Shown: positions 22,701 through 35,043, numbered from the stretch's first letter. The stretch is 64,000 nt of DNA from Amorphophallus konjac (GCA_022559845.1 CM040123.1:302796642-302860641); one strand, 5' to 3'. Program-made: numbers and translations. Notes: generated by a model from the letters alone, not told the origin.

Positions 22701-24192
22701 GTCAAGTTGCAAAATGATGATCTCGTGTTACTAGAAATTAAAACTAATATTGAACAACGGCCGGATTTCTCTATTACGGAGAATGGAAGATTGCTATTCA
22801 AGGGCCGAGTGTGTGTACCGGATCATGAAGATACGAAGAAATTGATCCTAGAAGAAGCACATAATTCCAAGTACACCATTCATCCAAGTGGTACAAAAAT
22901 GTATCAATATCTTAAAAGAAATTTCTAGTGCCCCAACATGAAGAGAGAAATAGCTGATTTCGTGTCTCGCTGTCTCACTTGTCAACAAGTAAAGGCAGAG
23001 CATTTTAGACCCGCAAGTAAACTGCATCCTTTGAATATTCCCGAATGGAAGTGGGAGAGTATAGGGATAGATTTCATTATGGGGTTACCTAAGACAAGAG
23101 GTGGACATGATGGTATATGGGTAATCATAGACTGATTAACTAAATCTGCACATTTCATACCAATCAAAAGTCGATGGTCTGTGGATATCCTGGTAGCATT
23201 ATACATAAGAGAGATTGTTAAATTACATGGTGTCCCAGTCACTATTATATCTGATAGGGATCCTAGATTCACATCACATTTCTGGAAGGGTCTACAAAAC
23301 TCACTAGGGACTAGATTTAATTTTAGCACAACCTTTCATCCACAAATTGATGGTCAGACGAAAGAATAAATCAAGTGGTAGAAGACATGCTCAGGGCTTG
23401 TGTTATTAATTTTGAGGAAGTTGACATGATCACTTACCTCTAGTAGAATTTGCATATAACAACAGTTACCAGGCCAGTATACAAATGGCACCTTTTGAAG
23501 CTCTATATGAAAAAAGTTGTCGATCACCAATATGTTGGAGTGAAATAGGGGAAAGACAATTCCTAGGCCCTGATATTATCAGAGATTCTATAGAGAAGAT
23601 CAAGTTTATTCAAGAGAGAATAAAGATGGCACAAGATAGGCAGAAATCTTATGCTGATAATCGAAGACGCGACTTCGAATTTCAAATAGGAGACCATGTA
23701 TATCTCAAGGTTTCTCCAAGTCGTGATATTCGAAGATTTGGCATTAAGGGCAAACTAACTCCAAGGTTCATTGGTCCGTTTGAAATTGTCAAAAGGGTCG
23801 GGGAAGTGATTTAAAGACTGGCTTTACCTCCATAATTAATAGGAGTTCATGACGTATTTCACGTCTCTATGCTGAAGAAATATGTATATGATCCTGACCA
23901 TATTATCACTTATGACAATCTAGAGATTCATAAGGATATGACGTACGAGCAAACACCAATAAAGATTCTAGAACGAGAAGTGCGTCAACTAAGAAATAAA
24001 GTTATTCCTATGGTCAAGATTCAATGGAAGAAAATATGGCCATATGAAGTAACATGGGAAACCGAAGCAGCAATGAGAAAAATATTCTCAGAATTATTCA
24101 ACTGTAAGTACACTCTCCATAACTTATGTATTGAATTTGGGAACCAAATTCTTCTAAGTGGGGGAGGGTGTAGTGCCCCAGAATTTATGTAA
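19720..24192 (+). pseudogene. Element D gag-pol polyprotein, broken
   Basis: Starts at ATG 19720; a TAG soon follows (near 19750). Gag core at 19840-20160 (FYGSYNPDEAENWIDEM, TFQLNKDARTWW). CCHC knuckles at about 20527-20633. Protease DTGASHSF at 20776. Reverse transcriptase at 21260-22100 with FIDDIL at 21778. RNase H YTDASG at 22220. Integrase HHCC and catalytic region at 22850-23500 with DFIMGL and SDRDPRF; the expected Glu segment at about 23365 is hit by a frameshift. Chromodomain-like tail at 23950-24100 (LRNKVIPMVKIQWKK). Stops include TAA 20161, TAA 21504, TAA 21798, TAG 22470, TAG 22926 and TGA 23133. Several sit where related elements have CAG, CAA or CGA. The reading runs a few bases into the 3' LTR. 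Confidence 0.88.
24156..24168 (+). other. Polypurine tract of element D
   Basis: AAGTGGGGGAGGG lies immediately before the TG of the 3' LTR, the standard place for plus-strand priming. Confidence 0.9.
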
Positions 24193-27100
24193 ATATTTCT
24201 TGATTATTTATAGAATTTTTTTTAGAATTTATAAGGACTAAATAGATTTATAAATAGATTATTGGATTAATAAGTCATTATAAGGCTCAATTGTGTCAAA
24301 TAATTAACCTAACCTATTTAAATAAAATCCAGAAGGTCTAAGGACCAAGCCCATTAAGTTTTGCCCATATTCTAGAAGGTTATTTAGCCTATTCACGTAT
24401 TTTAAGGATAAATACTATTTTATAGATAATTATATTAGATAAATGAATAAAAGAGTTTTATTAATTTGAAATTCTGCACACGTGGGATATAACAGTCTAT
24501 CGTACGACCGCCACATGCATGTAACGCACCTAGACTGATGCGTTACACCCTGACAGTTCCGTGAATGAAAGAACGAGCAAAAAGATTGGAACTTTAAGAT
24601 CCTATCTGCAGGAGATCAACTTAGGAGAGCTTATAACATTACTAAGGACTCTTAGAGATCAGGTTCTGACAAATTAAGGACTCTAGAATTGATCTAATCT
24701 TCAAACCCTAGCCAAAATCCTATAAATAGGACCTAGTTCTGAACTGAGTGACCCTTACTTTTGGCTCGTAAAGAATCAAGGTAAGGAGATAGAATTTTGG
24801 GTAAGTTCTTTAGAAGATTTTTTTTAGTATACTTTAGACTAATAGTTCTCCAAATTTCATGTTAGGAGATCAAGCAACCAGGGAGATTGAAGCTTCCAAA
24901 GTTGCTGGTTCGACCATAGTAACTCAGGATTCAGAGCAAAGGACCCCTGAAGATCAAGAGATTAGGACGTCTAAACGAGGTTATTAGAATTCAATCCTTT
25001 AGAACTTTTTGATCACCTTAGTTTCATATTCTTACCCTCAAAATTTCAGATCTTTAGGACAATATTTTGGAGAGATAGAGTAGCAGGAAGTTGCTGGAAA
25101 ATCACTGAAAAAGGATAGCTAGGGCTCGATTTTCAAGTTCAAATTAGAAACTTAAAGCCTAGTTAAGAGGTAGGTTATCTCATGATTGGCAAAAATATCT
25201 TGTTAAGGATAAAAGTCCTCTGATTGTGCTTGATTTCATGCACTATAGATCATGGATTTCATGTTTTAGTGGGTTCAAGCATACATACATATCATTAGCC
25301 CTAATCTATGATCAAAATTGTTATCTTGTCGATTCACTACAACCTATGCATCTAGATGACCTTTACTTCATTTTGTCAAGATTGGGGTAGTTAGATCTTT
25401 TCAAACATGACATGGTTTTAAATCATAGTCATTTAATTTCTTTATACTATTACCAGGGTCTCTAACGCATCATACTTAGACCGTCACAAACTGTAACGGC
25501 CTTACGATAAGCCGTCACACCCTCTGTTGCATTTTAATTCCTCTATTGTCTCTGACGCACCATAACAGGAGCGTTACACTACTGTAACGGCCCCTCGATA
25601 AACCTTCACAGGTACTATGACGCGCTCTTGTTAGACCGTCAGACCCCTGTGTTCTGTCAGCCCGAGGTAAAATGGTAACCAGTTAACTTTACTTATAAAT
25701 AAGCTTAGATAGCTAAGTTTGGACCTGTTATCATGACTTTAAGTTTATTTATTGATTCATAATAGAAATTGCATGATTAAGGTATCTTAAGTTATTTTAA
25801 GTTATGTTAATTTCATGTGCCAAAATTTTATAGTTTTGTATCTAAATCATGATTTTCCAAAGATGTATTGACGGAGTTTTATCATGATTTCTTATTGTTA
25901 CACATCCTCTCTATCAATAGAGTCATTTCTCTAAGTACATGACATATATTCAGGTATATGTCCATTAATTCACACTTTGCACTATAAGAATATTATTCTT
26001 GGACATGAGGACCTCACTATTGGATATTCCTTCCAATGGACTAGGAATTCTTGTTGCAAAGCCTCCGTAATTCTTCGCGAGCTTGGTATTCCCACTAGGA
26101 CACCGAGTTGGTTGTACCATTAAAACCTAATTGATTAGATTACACTATCGATGTTTCTGGTTATCAGTACTGTAACGGATCTATATTGGACCGCCAGGCA
26201 CATGTAACGGCCCAATATACGACCGTCACATTCAACTGAGTCAAATTTCTTGGTTCTGGATTCAGACTAATGTAACGGCCCAATATTGGTGCGTCACGTT
26301 ATGTAACGGCCCAGTACAAGACCGTCACAAGGCTTAAATATGTTAACCCAAGGTTTGACCCAAGGGTTGATATTCTAAAGTTTCTAAATGGACTATTGAT
26401 GATCTAGAACTTATCATATTGATCAAGAAACCTAATATAATGAATTGAAAATAAAGAATGTACCGTTATGCTGCCGATTTATTTCCATAAGCATAACATA
26501 GTATAAGTCATTCTTGATTTCTCATGATTGTTATTAAAGCATTCATTCATTGAATTATTGTTATCAAGAGCTTGTTGGAATTGTACATTCTTGGCCATAC
26601 TTTATTGTTACATGCGTGGAAAAAACTTGATTTATACTTGAAGATGCGATCGAGCACTGATTGTGTTCAAGGGCTCTATGCTAGTCCCCTCGGTTGATTG
26701 TCGAAAACATACTATTATAAACCATGGGGTATGATGCTACTAGCGTCACATTACGCTGGGAGTACTTTCGTTATAAATAAGTGAAGACCCACGATACAAC
26801 ATGATTGATACTTATACACGACTTTCTTTATATTCTACAGAAATTCACGAAGTACTTGCTCATTAGCAAAGGATACTGGAGTGATGATTATGTGGCTTGC
26901 TAGTACGTTCTCATTACATTCTTGTTCATAAAAGGCCATATCATGTTCTTATAACATTCTTGCTAGTTCATACTTGCTCTCATTCTATCTTACATACTTT
27001 GGTTTAATCGCATGATTGATCACATTCGCATGATTTTACCTTATTCCTCTAGAGCAAAAACGTTAATTACTTTAAGATGCCTTCATGTTGATGCGAAGAT

Positions 27101-27487
27101 ACCTACTGGGCAAGTGTGCTCATTGCCTATTTCCATTCTTTTTCAGGAAATGGAAGTGAGTCGGGTTCGGATTCAGAATGTTCAAGTAGCGGATCCGAGA
27201 GTGAATAAAGAATGAGCGAGGACTTGGGAAGTTTGCATTGTTTAGATCGAGTCTATATAATTTCTTATTTCTTGAGTCTAGCATGATGGAAGTTGAATTA
27301 GTGGTTGTATTCGAATATTGGATTTGATTATTAATGAAAGTTGAAGTTGAGTAAATATTGTGCGATTGCATTCTTATGTGTGATTGCCTTGCACTCTGAT
27401 CGTTCTTGTTTGCAAGCGGCTTTCCATGCTGGCTGTTCACGTTCCTCGAGTGAGTCTTCCGCTGTAATAAAGGCTCGGGGCGTGACA
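24169..27487 (+). repeat. Element D 3' LTR
   Basis: TGTAGTGCCCC to GGCGTGACA. TATA box at 24720. Dyad clusters at about 24485-24565, 25460-25642 and 26168-26329 match those of the 5' LTR unit for unit. The 24520-24547 dyad is again perfect. Followed by target-site copy ACCTT. Confidence 0.93.
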
Positions 27488-27604
27488 ACCTTCCCTATGT
27501 TCTTGGTTCTTGTGGTAGTGGTTGTCCCTGTAAGACACCATCTGAATAAACAGTTAGGTAAAATACAATGCAATTTTATTTTGATTTTGAGAATATGAAA
27601 TTTT

Positions 27605-27715
27605 TATGGGTTTTGAAAATATTCAAATTTTTATAGATTTTGGAAATATTCAATTTTCTATTTTGAAAATATTCAATTTTTTTGGATTTGGTAAATATTC
27701 ATTTTTTTATTTTGG
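27605..27715. repeat. AT-rich periodic repeat around AATATTCA
   Basis: Four copies of a TTTGRAAATATTCAATTTTT-like phrase occur 22-28 bp apart; only the AATATTCA core is constant. It is a degenerate low-complexity tandem repeat in the H remnant. Confidence 0.65.
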
Positions 27716-29099
27716 TTTAGACATTGCTAATTGCAGCACCAAAGGTGATTCAAACCATTGGCCATGGGTCCTTGTTCCTTCCCCTCTTGCTAAGAACTGT
27801 CCAAAGCAGGGCGTGCATTAAAGGTGGCGCCCAATAGCATGCTATCCTTGGTTAACGGTGCCTCTACTAAGGCCATACCTGAGAAACACTCTGTCCTTAG
27901 GGAGAAGAGAAGAAAATTGGAGATAAGCCTGGTATGAGTTAAGAAGATATCAGGTTTAACTTCTTTCCATAGCACAACCCCTAGAGATTCGGTCAATTGC
28001 GCCAGGGCTTTCTTTCATATCATCGAACGTTAATTCTCATTTAGGCACGCATACGATCAGACTCATAACATCTCCCGGGGAACTGTACTACCCTCTTGCC
28101 ATACCATATTCTTTGATTTTTTTCTTTTTCGTTTCTTTTTTCTTTTTATCATCATTTTATTCTTTCTTTTGTTGTCCTTTTGTACCTTGACAGATATTGA
28201 AATTGAAACTTGAAATTTGAGAATAAGGTCTTAATAGACTGTCCCTATTAAAAACTTCCTCTTGTCAGGATATGCTTAGGTTGGTTGTTTTACCCAGAAT
28301 ATCTCTACCCTCATATTTCGGCCAAGTAATGAAGAGAAAAGACTTCATGCCCTCGAGCATGGCCTGAGTAGCAACGGTGTTACCAAGGAAGACGGCTAAG
28401 GACATCGTGAGGTGTGTGCTGTGCCCATGCTTAGGGTTGCCCTTAATGAGTGGGGAGGGAATGCCGAACTCCCAGTGCGGGGTTCTCAAAACCAAAAGTG
28501 CTACAAAAGTAAGCCTAAAGGCTCTTTCTGACATTGACTTAAATAAAGACCTAGGATTAGGCCTAGACTACCACTCTTAATCAAGTTAAGAAGCATTTCG
28601 TGTTAAAACTGTGCGTAAAGATGAGTGAAGCAATGAAATCATGACAATGCATAATTACGGAAACAAATTACCTTGCGACCCTGTTGTAGAAGCAGGTGCT
28701 GGTAGTGATTTTGATCTGACATGGGATTTGTTATCCATTTGGCAGATAAGAATATAAGAAGCAAGGATGGGAAGTGGCTTAACAATAAGGAATGGTGCCA
28801 AGGCTAGACTCAGACGAATAAGGAGAAAAGGAAAAGAGGTGAGGGCTAGAACTCCCTCACTAAGGTGCAGAAACCTTGATCACATGAAAGGTCTACAGAA
28901 GGAATGAAAGGTTAAGGAGCGGAGTGAGGACTAAAGCCTCGAAAGTAGTGAGAGAACGGGCAGATCCCAGAGCAGTTGATGTAGAAGAAATCGGGTCGGA
29001 CCTGGGATCGGATGGAATTAGAAGAAGGAATTGATAAAGGGAAAGTGGAGGTTCCGGAGGTAGAGGAGGAGAATCATGGGAAGAATCCAGAGGTTCCGG

Positions 29100-29560
29100 A
29101 GAAAGAAGGTGATGAGGGACGCGATGCTCTGGGAAGAGGTATGGAAAATGATGATTTCGGAGGAAGGAAAGAATAAGGGACGCGATGCCCTGGAAAAAGA
29201 ACGGAGGGATAAAAGAGAAAGAACTCCGTAGATTTTGGAGAAAGAAGAAGATGAGGGATGCGATGTCCTGAAAGAATGGGTTGAAGAGAAGGTCCGGAGG
29301 TTCCGGGGAGGGAAACGAGAAGGGGCGCAAAGCCCTAAGAGAATTGATAGGAAAAGGAAGAGGAAATATGGAAGTTCTAGTAGGAGAGAATAGGAAGGGG
29401 CGTGATGCCCAGGAGGTATCGAGGAATGAACTAAGGGATCCAGAGGTTATGGACAGAGAGAAGGGGCGTGATGCCCTAGGCTAAGAGATAAAGAATGAAA
29501 TAGAGAATCTAGAGGTTCCGAAGGGATAAAACATGGAGGGACGCGATGCCCTGGGGAAAG
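29100..29560. repeat. H interior: GGGACGCGATGCCCT palindromes with AGAGGTTCCGGA spacers
   Basis: Seven palindromic cores of constant 15-nt length (GGGACGCGATGCCCT, GGGGCGTGATGCCCT and variants) occur near 29116, 29168, 29256, 29314, 29398, 29465 and 29541. Many copies of GAGGTTCCGGA with GGAGAAAGAA lie between them, starting about 29046. Outer arms GGG and CCC and inner CGY/RTG remain while flanks drift. Confidence 0.75.
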
Positions 29561-30282
29561 AGAGAAAGAATCTGGAAATTTCAGAGATAAAGATGAATAA
29601 GAAGTGAAATAGGAAGGATCAAGAGGTTCCGGAAGACGGGGAAGGCATGGGTTTGGAAACCCAGGAGAGAGGAATGAATGCATATGCAAATGTATGAAAT
29701 GCATGGAATGCATAGGATGCAAGAAGGGGATCCTCCGTCTCACCCCATGAGTGGCCCTTAGAAAGAAATTGGTGGTCAATAAGAATGTGGATGGAATAGA
29801 ATAGAAGGTGAGTAGGGTGGTGGAAGGCCCTTCATTACAAGAATGCCCGCCCCTCCATGGCAAATAATGTGCTCGGATAGAGAGCTTAATGAGTGGAATT
29901 AATGCCCAAGTACTCTCATTCAATGAAGTCTTAACAATTTTATAGTCCAAAGTGAGTGGCAACTCTTTCGGTAAGTGATTGAAGTAAGAATTTGGGAGCT
30001 CCACTTGCAGCGTGGTAACTTTAGGATAAATTTGCTTCTTGAATGATAACTCCCTTGAAAGGCGAGGAGTGTCAACATGAGGGAGTTGGAATTTCAACAT
30101 TGAAAGCTTCGTAATGCTCTAGGTTCATGGAATATCCTCATGGAAAGTAGTTAGTAACACGGGCATTAGCCCCTTGCATGGAAGCGAAGAAGGAATAAGC
30201 TTGGTATTGAAGGCTTCAAACAAGGGATGCCTTGCCCTGCTCTTGAGCATGGACTTCATCATCTCCTTAGCGAAAGAATGTG
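29447..30282 (-). pseudogene. H: unrecognised protein-like frame downstream of the Pro-rich ORF
   Basis: Reading leftward, a frame with mixed composition (MTHSFAKEMMKSMLKSRARH; then two stops near 30130; then PHVDTPRLSRELSFKK, TLQVELPNSYFNHLPKELP) continues to a His/Pro/Ser-rich tail that overlaps the palindrome region. It looks like decayed coding sequence rather than random DNA because of its even residue mix. I recognise no domain. It could be the end of the H polyprotein. Confidence 0.35.
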
Positions 30283-30325
30283 TCATGATGATATTTAAGG
30301 AGGACCCCTTCTCATGACAAGGAAC

Positions 30326-31101
30326 TTACACTGTAATGGAACAAGGGGTAATGAGAGCTTCAAAAATATTTTGTCGAATGAGCAAGGTAACATTAATAAT
30401 CTTGGCCTTAGGCCTCAATGGCATCAATTTTTGAGAACTTTGCTTGGTAAGCATCGGTGGAGAATTGGCCTTCTCAAAAATGCCTGGTACAAGAATGCGG
30501 ATCAACATTCGACAAATAAAATCTTGGATCTTAAAAGGCATAGATGTACCCAAATTCTTCTTGCCCGGCTCTTGAAAATCATCTTCGGCACATGCATTTG
30601 TAGAAACAAACCTACTCCGAGAGGTAATAGAGGAAATCAAGATGGAAGTGGCAGGCTTAATTAATGGAGGTTTAATGGAAGGTGTTTTTTGAATGGTAAG
30701 TGAAAGCGGAGGTTCAAACACATCGAGCTTCTCCCCTTGCTCGGAAGCGGACAGGGTTGGCTAAAGTGCAAAATAAATGGACCTTGCTCGAGGTCTGCCA
30801 CGGGGTTAAGTGGAAGGCTAGGAGTGATTGGCTTTGGGATTGGAGGGATAGTGGAGGCCTTAGGTGGCGGCGATAGAGGGTTACTCGGTTTGGGAAACAG
30901 AAAAGGGTTAATAGGAGGCTCGACGTAGGCCGATGATATGGTGGTCGAGGGCGTGGTTAGAGGGTTAATAAGTTGAGGAAGAGGAGAAGACTCGAAAGGC
31001 TTGGTGGAGGTTAATGGCGCGGTAATTGGAGATGTAGGAGAAGGAGGTTTGGGGCGTAAGAAGTGTCTAATATTAGTGGGGTGAGAGGTTTGAAGGGTAA
31101 G
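30326..31101 (-). pseudogene. H Pro-rich ORF, C-terminal part (left of insertion F)
   Basis: Continuation of the ORF at 51525-52613 after removal of element F: codons CTT-ACC at 31101 follow TCT-TCC at 51530-51525 in the same frame. The encoded segment is rich in Pro, Ser and Thr (HPTNIRHFLRPKPPSPT, PFLFPKPSNPLSPPP). A one-base shift near 30750 moves the open frame. The downstream part (KLDVFEPPLSLTIQKT, then ACAEDDFQEPGKKN) runs to 30326. No protease or polymerase motif is visible. Role unknown; position suggests a Gag-like protein of a non-autonomous element. Confidence 0.5.
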
Positions 31102-32158
31102 AGAAGTGTGACGACCTGGGATCCGAGTGCTGGAAAGGAACCAGCGCGTCTCGAATCTCGGCCCGCCAACCCACGAGCCCGAAGACTCGAAAGGGTAGAA
31201 AGGGATGGTGTGGGAGTGCAAGAGAAGCTGAAACAACCGCAGAGATAGCACAATAATCTAAAATAAAATGCACATAATAATATAAATAAATTAAACTACT
31301 ACAAGGTCCAGTGTATCTCATGTCCAAATGAAAGTACAGTCAACAGAAGAAAAGTACAACTACACGGGACATCCCCCGGTGTACAACTACACCGGGCATC
31401 CCCCGGCTCTGGAAAACTGGCGGCTAACCCTGGCTAGAAGAACCACGCTGAAACTCGGTCGCACCTCTCGAAGACTCCGCCCCACCTGAAAAGTAGGGGT
31501 GAGCCTCATTTCATTGCCCAATAGGGATCCCGCGAATCCCCACCTCGCGCGGAAACCAAGGTAGGAAAGCAAGAAGGCAGAAAAGCAACCCTACCTAATA
31601 GGAGTACGGTAGAACCAACAAGCTAAAGTAAATAAGCGAAAAAGCCATCTACTCTAACAGCACGTACTACTGAACCTCGGTCCAACGAAACTCGAGTCCA
31701 CACTTGCCAGCGAATAGGAGCACTACCCACTAGAAGAACGACCGGATGCGTCCCCTGACGTCTTACACCGCGTCACAAGTGTCTAGTTACAATGCCCCAG
31801 GCGTGAGACTCAGACATGGAACAAGTACCATAACAAGGACTAGCTGGGGTCACGCTCGTAAGCGCGTGTCCTAAGCCCCCAACTACGTGTGCACACACAG
31901 ACCATCCGCTCTAGGTTGGGTCCTCTAGCTGGTTTCCCCCCCCACCGGACTCTGGTGGCAAAGGCAAGGTGCCCTATGGGAACCAACCTAAAAACTACCT
32001 CTCACCGGGTCTCACTCTCCACCACTCCCAGGTGGGTCCGCACTCGCGTGCGCATGCAGGAAGCTACGACTAGTGGACAGCTCACTGGAAGTAAGGACTG
32101 ACTCACGGAAACCATAGTCAAAGAAATGGGACCACACATACACGGTGCATCACGGAGC

Positions 32159-32342
32159 CTGACGGTCCAACCTTGGGCCATCATAGGCTGTGACGCACCT
32201 ACACAAGAGCGCCACAAGGTTTTGACGGTCCAACCCTGGAGCGTCACAAGACCCACAAGGTTTTGCACGGTCCAACCCAGGGCTGTAACGCACCCATCTG
32301 GGCGTGTTACATAGTGTGACGGTCACTGGAAGGACCGTCACA
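32159..32342. repeat. Dyad array in F 3' LTR (28-nt units, about five)
   Basis: Exact 28-nt units at 32189-32216, 32221-32248, 32284-32311 and 32315-32342. The last is a perfect dyad with arms TGTGACGGTC and GACCGTCACA. A weaker unit starts at 32159. Arms are the same type as in element D. The array lies about 550 bp downstream of the TATA box in the direction of transcription, so it would be inside the RNA. Confidence 0.88.
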
Positions 32343-32888
32343 CCCGCCCGAGGGCGAAAAAGTGGGAAACGCCCCAAAATTCCAACCACGCCCCCATACC
32401 TCCGTAGGAGAGGGGGAAATCAAAGGGGAAGACCCCTGGGGACCCCTAGCATGATTCTAGGCCATCAAAACACCGAATCACGGCTCAAATCCATAGATCG
32501 GGCGAACTCTCCCCAAAACACGATTTTGCCCTAACCCGCTCAAACACACCCCTCTCGGCTCCCATTCGGCCTACAAAATGCGGGGGATGACGGGATGAGC
32601 ATAGGGATTCGTCCCCCTACCTCAATGTAGCGAATGCTCCGCCGAATCACCGCCAAAGTCAAGGAAGAAGCTTTTGAATGCCACACACCCTGCCTCCCGC
32701 CGCGAGAAGGCCACCACCGGAACCGCCTCGCCACTGCCGCCGCTGCCACGCCGTTGTCGGAGTGAAGGAGGCCACGTCTCGGTCGTCCGGGGAAGAAGAA
32801 CGGTCGTGATGGGGAGGGCGCTCTCCAACGGTTGGAAGAAGGAGGAAGAAGAAGAAAAAAAGGTGAAAAAGAAAAGAAAAAGGTTTGG

Positions 32889-32897
32889 TATTTATAG
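32889..32897 (-). promoter_or_regulatory. TATA box, element F 3' LTR
   Basis: The minus strand reads CTATAAATA; the equivalent site in the 5' LTR is 51178-51186. Confidence 0.65.
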
Positions 32898-33235
32898 AAA
32901 ATTAGGAAAATCAGGAAAATCCCAAAAAATAGAAAAATGCACCTCCTCGTTCCTCACAACGCGCTGATCACAACGGTACCACTCGCGGGTAGATGAACGA
33001 CCCCGTCCACCCGCTACAGGGTTCCGTAGGTGTTTCCGAGACACACACGCGGGAATCGGAAAACACGCGAAAAAAGCCGCGGAACACGTTCCGAGCCTCC
33101 GAACTGACCCGAATAGCACGGATCCAAACACAAAAGATGTCCAGAACACAATTACAGACACAACGGAGCCAAATTCACCGAAAACGCAGATCCGTGACCT
33201 AAGAAGAAGGATCCAAAAGTATCCGGGGCACCACA

Positions 33236-33248
33236 GCCCCCCCCTAAA
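33236..33248 (-). other. Polypurine tract of element F
   Basis: On the minus strand TTTAGGGGGGGGC lies directly before the TGTGG start of the 3' LTR. Confidence 0.88.
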
Positions 33249-33299
33249 CAAATTTCATCCTCGAAATTCGAGAACAAGGCACAAGAACGGGGGAAAGAC

Positions 33300-34072
33300 T
33301 CACACAAACAAATAAGGATACAGCTCTCGCATCTCATCCTTACATTCCCAAGATGCCTCGCCACCCGAATGACGCTGCCAGACCACCTTAACCAGAGGAA
33401 TAACCTTGTTCTGCAGGTGCTGCTCTCACCGATCTTCAATACGAACAAGAAACTCTGGAGGGGACAGATCTGGGGTCACCTCAGACCAAATGGCATCCTC
33501 GAGAACATGGGAATCATCGGGCATATACTTTTGAAGCATCGAGACGTGGAACACATCATGCACAGCGGAAAGCTCCGGAGGTAGCTGCAACCGATAAGCA
33601 ACTTCCCCAACACGCTCGACGATGGGAAAGGGACCAATGTAGCGGGGACTCAGCTTCCCGCGCCTACCGAAATGCATCACACCCTTCATGGGAGAAACTC
33701 TCAAGAAAACTCGGTCTCCCACAGCAAAGCTGAGAGGTCGCCTCCTCCGATCGGCATAACTCTTCTGCCGACTCTGAGCTATCAGCATCTTCTGTCGAAC
33801 GAGATGCACCACCTCAACACACTACTGAACCAAATCTACTCCGGTCAGGACACGCTCGCCCACCTCGAACCAATCAAGCGGAGTCTAACAAGGTCGCCCA
33901 TACAACGCCTCATAGGGAGGCATACCAATTCTCGAATGATAGCTATTGTTATAGGCAAACTCCACTAATGGCAGATGGTGGGTCCAACTCCCCTGCCATT
34001 CTAAGCAACACGCTCGCAACATGTCCTCTAGAGTCTGGATGGTCCGCTCAGACTAACCGTCCGACTGAGGAT
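33300..34072 (-). pseudogene. Element F integrase C-terminal half with chromodomain-like tail
   Basis: Reads leftward from the point where G is inserted: PQSDG, a TAG where Gln is usual, then [14 protein letters not shown], which includes the catalytic Glu (SER). [23 protein letters not shown], the C-terminal DNA-binding region (SFAVGDRVFLRVSPMKG, RYIGPFPIVERVG) and a chromodomain-like end (NKVIPLVKVVWQ, ASWECKDEM) follow. Stops: TAG near 34046, TAG in GRPC, TAG after DLVQ and TGA near 33427, each where CAG or CGA is expected. The frame finishes at TGA 33300. The N-terminal half is at 45025 on the other side of G. Confidence 0.85.
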
Positions 34073-34535
34073 TGTTGAACACCTCCTCATGTATTATGTC
34101 TTATGGATTTTGATGATGACCAAATGAATTTATATGAACTGAAAATGAGCTTTTCTAACGTTTTGGAAGTGATCACATCACATAAAGATTTGGCGTTTAG
34201 AAGGCTCAAGAACATCATCTCAAGAGTAAGTGTTTTGATTTGAATTTGGATGAAGAATCTAATTCAGAAGTTGTTTTGACAGGACAATCTATATGGCCAA
34301 AGATTACCAACATTCTAGGACGATTGGTGAGATCGACTTCAACATATTGACTTTTGAATGTGTGGTTTGAAGTTCTTTATTTTGATCTCAAGGATTAAAT
34401 TGGTTTAGAACTCATCTAAGTTTAAATGGTTTGAGTTTCATTCCCTCTCATGCTTTAAAAACCATCTTGAAACCCCTAGACTTGTTCTTGGACTTAGTGA
34501 GTCTTTCAATCAATCTTTTGGATGTTCTGGAACAA

Positions 34536-34897
34536 GGGTCGACCCATTGGGTCGACCCCTAGGTCCCCTGGTTCTGTTAATGTGGGTCTTTCATCTCCAG
34601 CTGAAAGGGTCGACCCATTGGGTCGACCCCAAGCCGCAAGGGTCGACCCCAAGGGTCGACCCCTGGTGATTATTTTTTAGAACCCGGCGGGCTCCTTCAC
34701 CAGACCTGCAAGGGTCAACCCCAAGGGTCAACCCCAAGGGTCAACCCATTCACTCGAGGGTCGACCCCGAGGGTAAAACCCCTGTTGCCAGAATTGTTAA
34801 ACCAGCACGGGTTCTTGGAAGGGTCGACCCCAAGGGTCGACCCATGCTGTCTGGCCCATCTGGCCCCTCACGAGGGTCGACCCCAAGGGTCGACCCT
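34536..34897. repeat. GGGTCGACCC palindrome array, G 5' LTR
   Basis: The 10-bp palindrome GGGTCGACCC occurs in pairs separated by exactly three bases (ATT, CAA and similar), giving 23-nt double units. Several single copies lie between. At 34708-34746 a cluster reads GGGTCAACCC, as expected from CpG decay. About 12 intact or decayed palindromes are present. The array ends about 140 bp upstream of the TATA box. Confidence 0.9.
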
Positions 34898-35033
34898 TTC
34901 TGGTTTAGGCGGCGCCGTGATTGTGGACTCTTGGCATTTCGACCAAATGGTCCAACCACACTTGTGTGGCTGTCCTTAATCCACTCCATAACAAGTGGAT
35001 CTTGTCCCATGGCTGTCCCTTGACCACCCTTGG

Positions 35034-35043
35034 CCTATATAAC
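35034..35043 (+). promoter_or_regulatory. TATA box, element G 5' LTR
   Basis: CCTATATAAC precedes AACTTGTAGAGGATGAAAACCC; the same sequence is at 44071-44080 in the 3' LTR. Confidence 0.7.

Larger units (their letters stand above)
16170..27487 (+). mobile_element. Element D: full-length but decayed Ty3/gypsy chromovirus (Tekay/Del-like)
   Basis: LTRs of 3,317 and 3,319 bp flank a 4.7-kb interior with gag, protease, reverse transcriptase, RNase H, integrase and a chromodomain-like tail in the usual gypsy order. Flanks are ACTTT (16165-16169) and ACCTT (27488-27492), a target duplication with one later change. LTRs begin TGTAGTGCCCC and end ATGACA or GTGACA. The interior has many stop codons and several indels, so it is not autonomous now. 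Protein wording is close to element E, but the LTRs differ. Confidence 0.92.
27493..30325. other. H remnant right of insertion D
   Basis: Mostly non-coding. It contains an AT-rich tract with repeated AATATTCA at 27618-27700, a T-rich stretch near 28110-28180, and a purine-rich region 28880-29570 with GGGACGCGATGCCCT-type palindromes. On the minus strand an open, protein-like but unrecognised frame occupies about 29447-30282. I find no reverse transcriptase or integrase wording. Confidence 0.5.
31107..33235 (-). repeat. Element F 3' LTR
   Basis: 2,129 bp, collinear with 49132-51524 but about 264 bp shorter. Most of the difference is a missing block within the dyad array (compare 32245-32280 with 50270-50575). 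The TATA box is at 32889 on the minus strand. Confidence 0.93.

Noticed and set aside
34536..34897. Clusters of GTCGAC (SalI sites) as a cloning or assembly artefact
   Set aside because: The motif lies inside a proper TSD-flanked copia, is repeated at matching places in both LTRs and the interior, and shows natural CpG-type decay.
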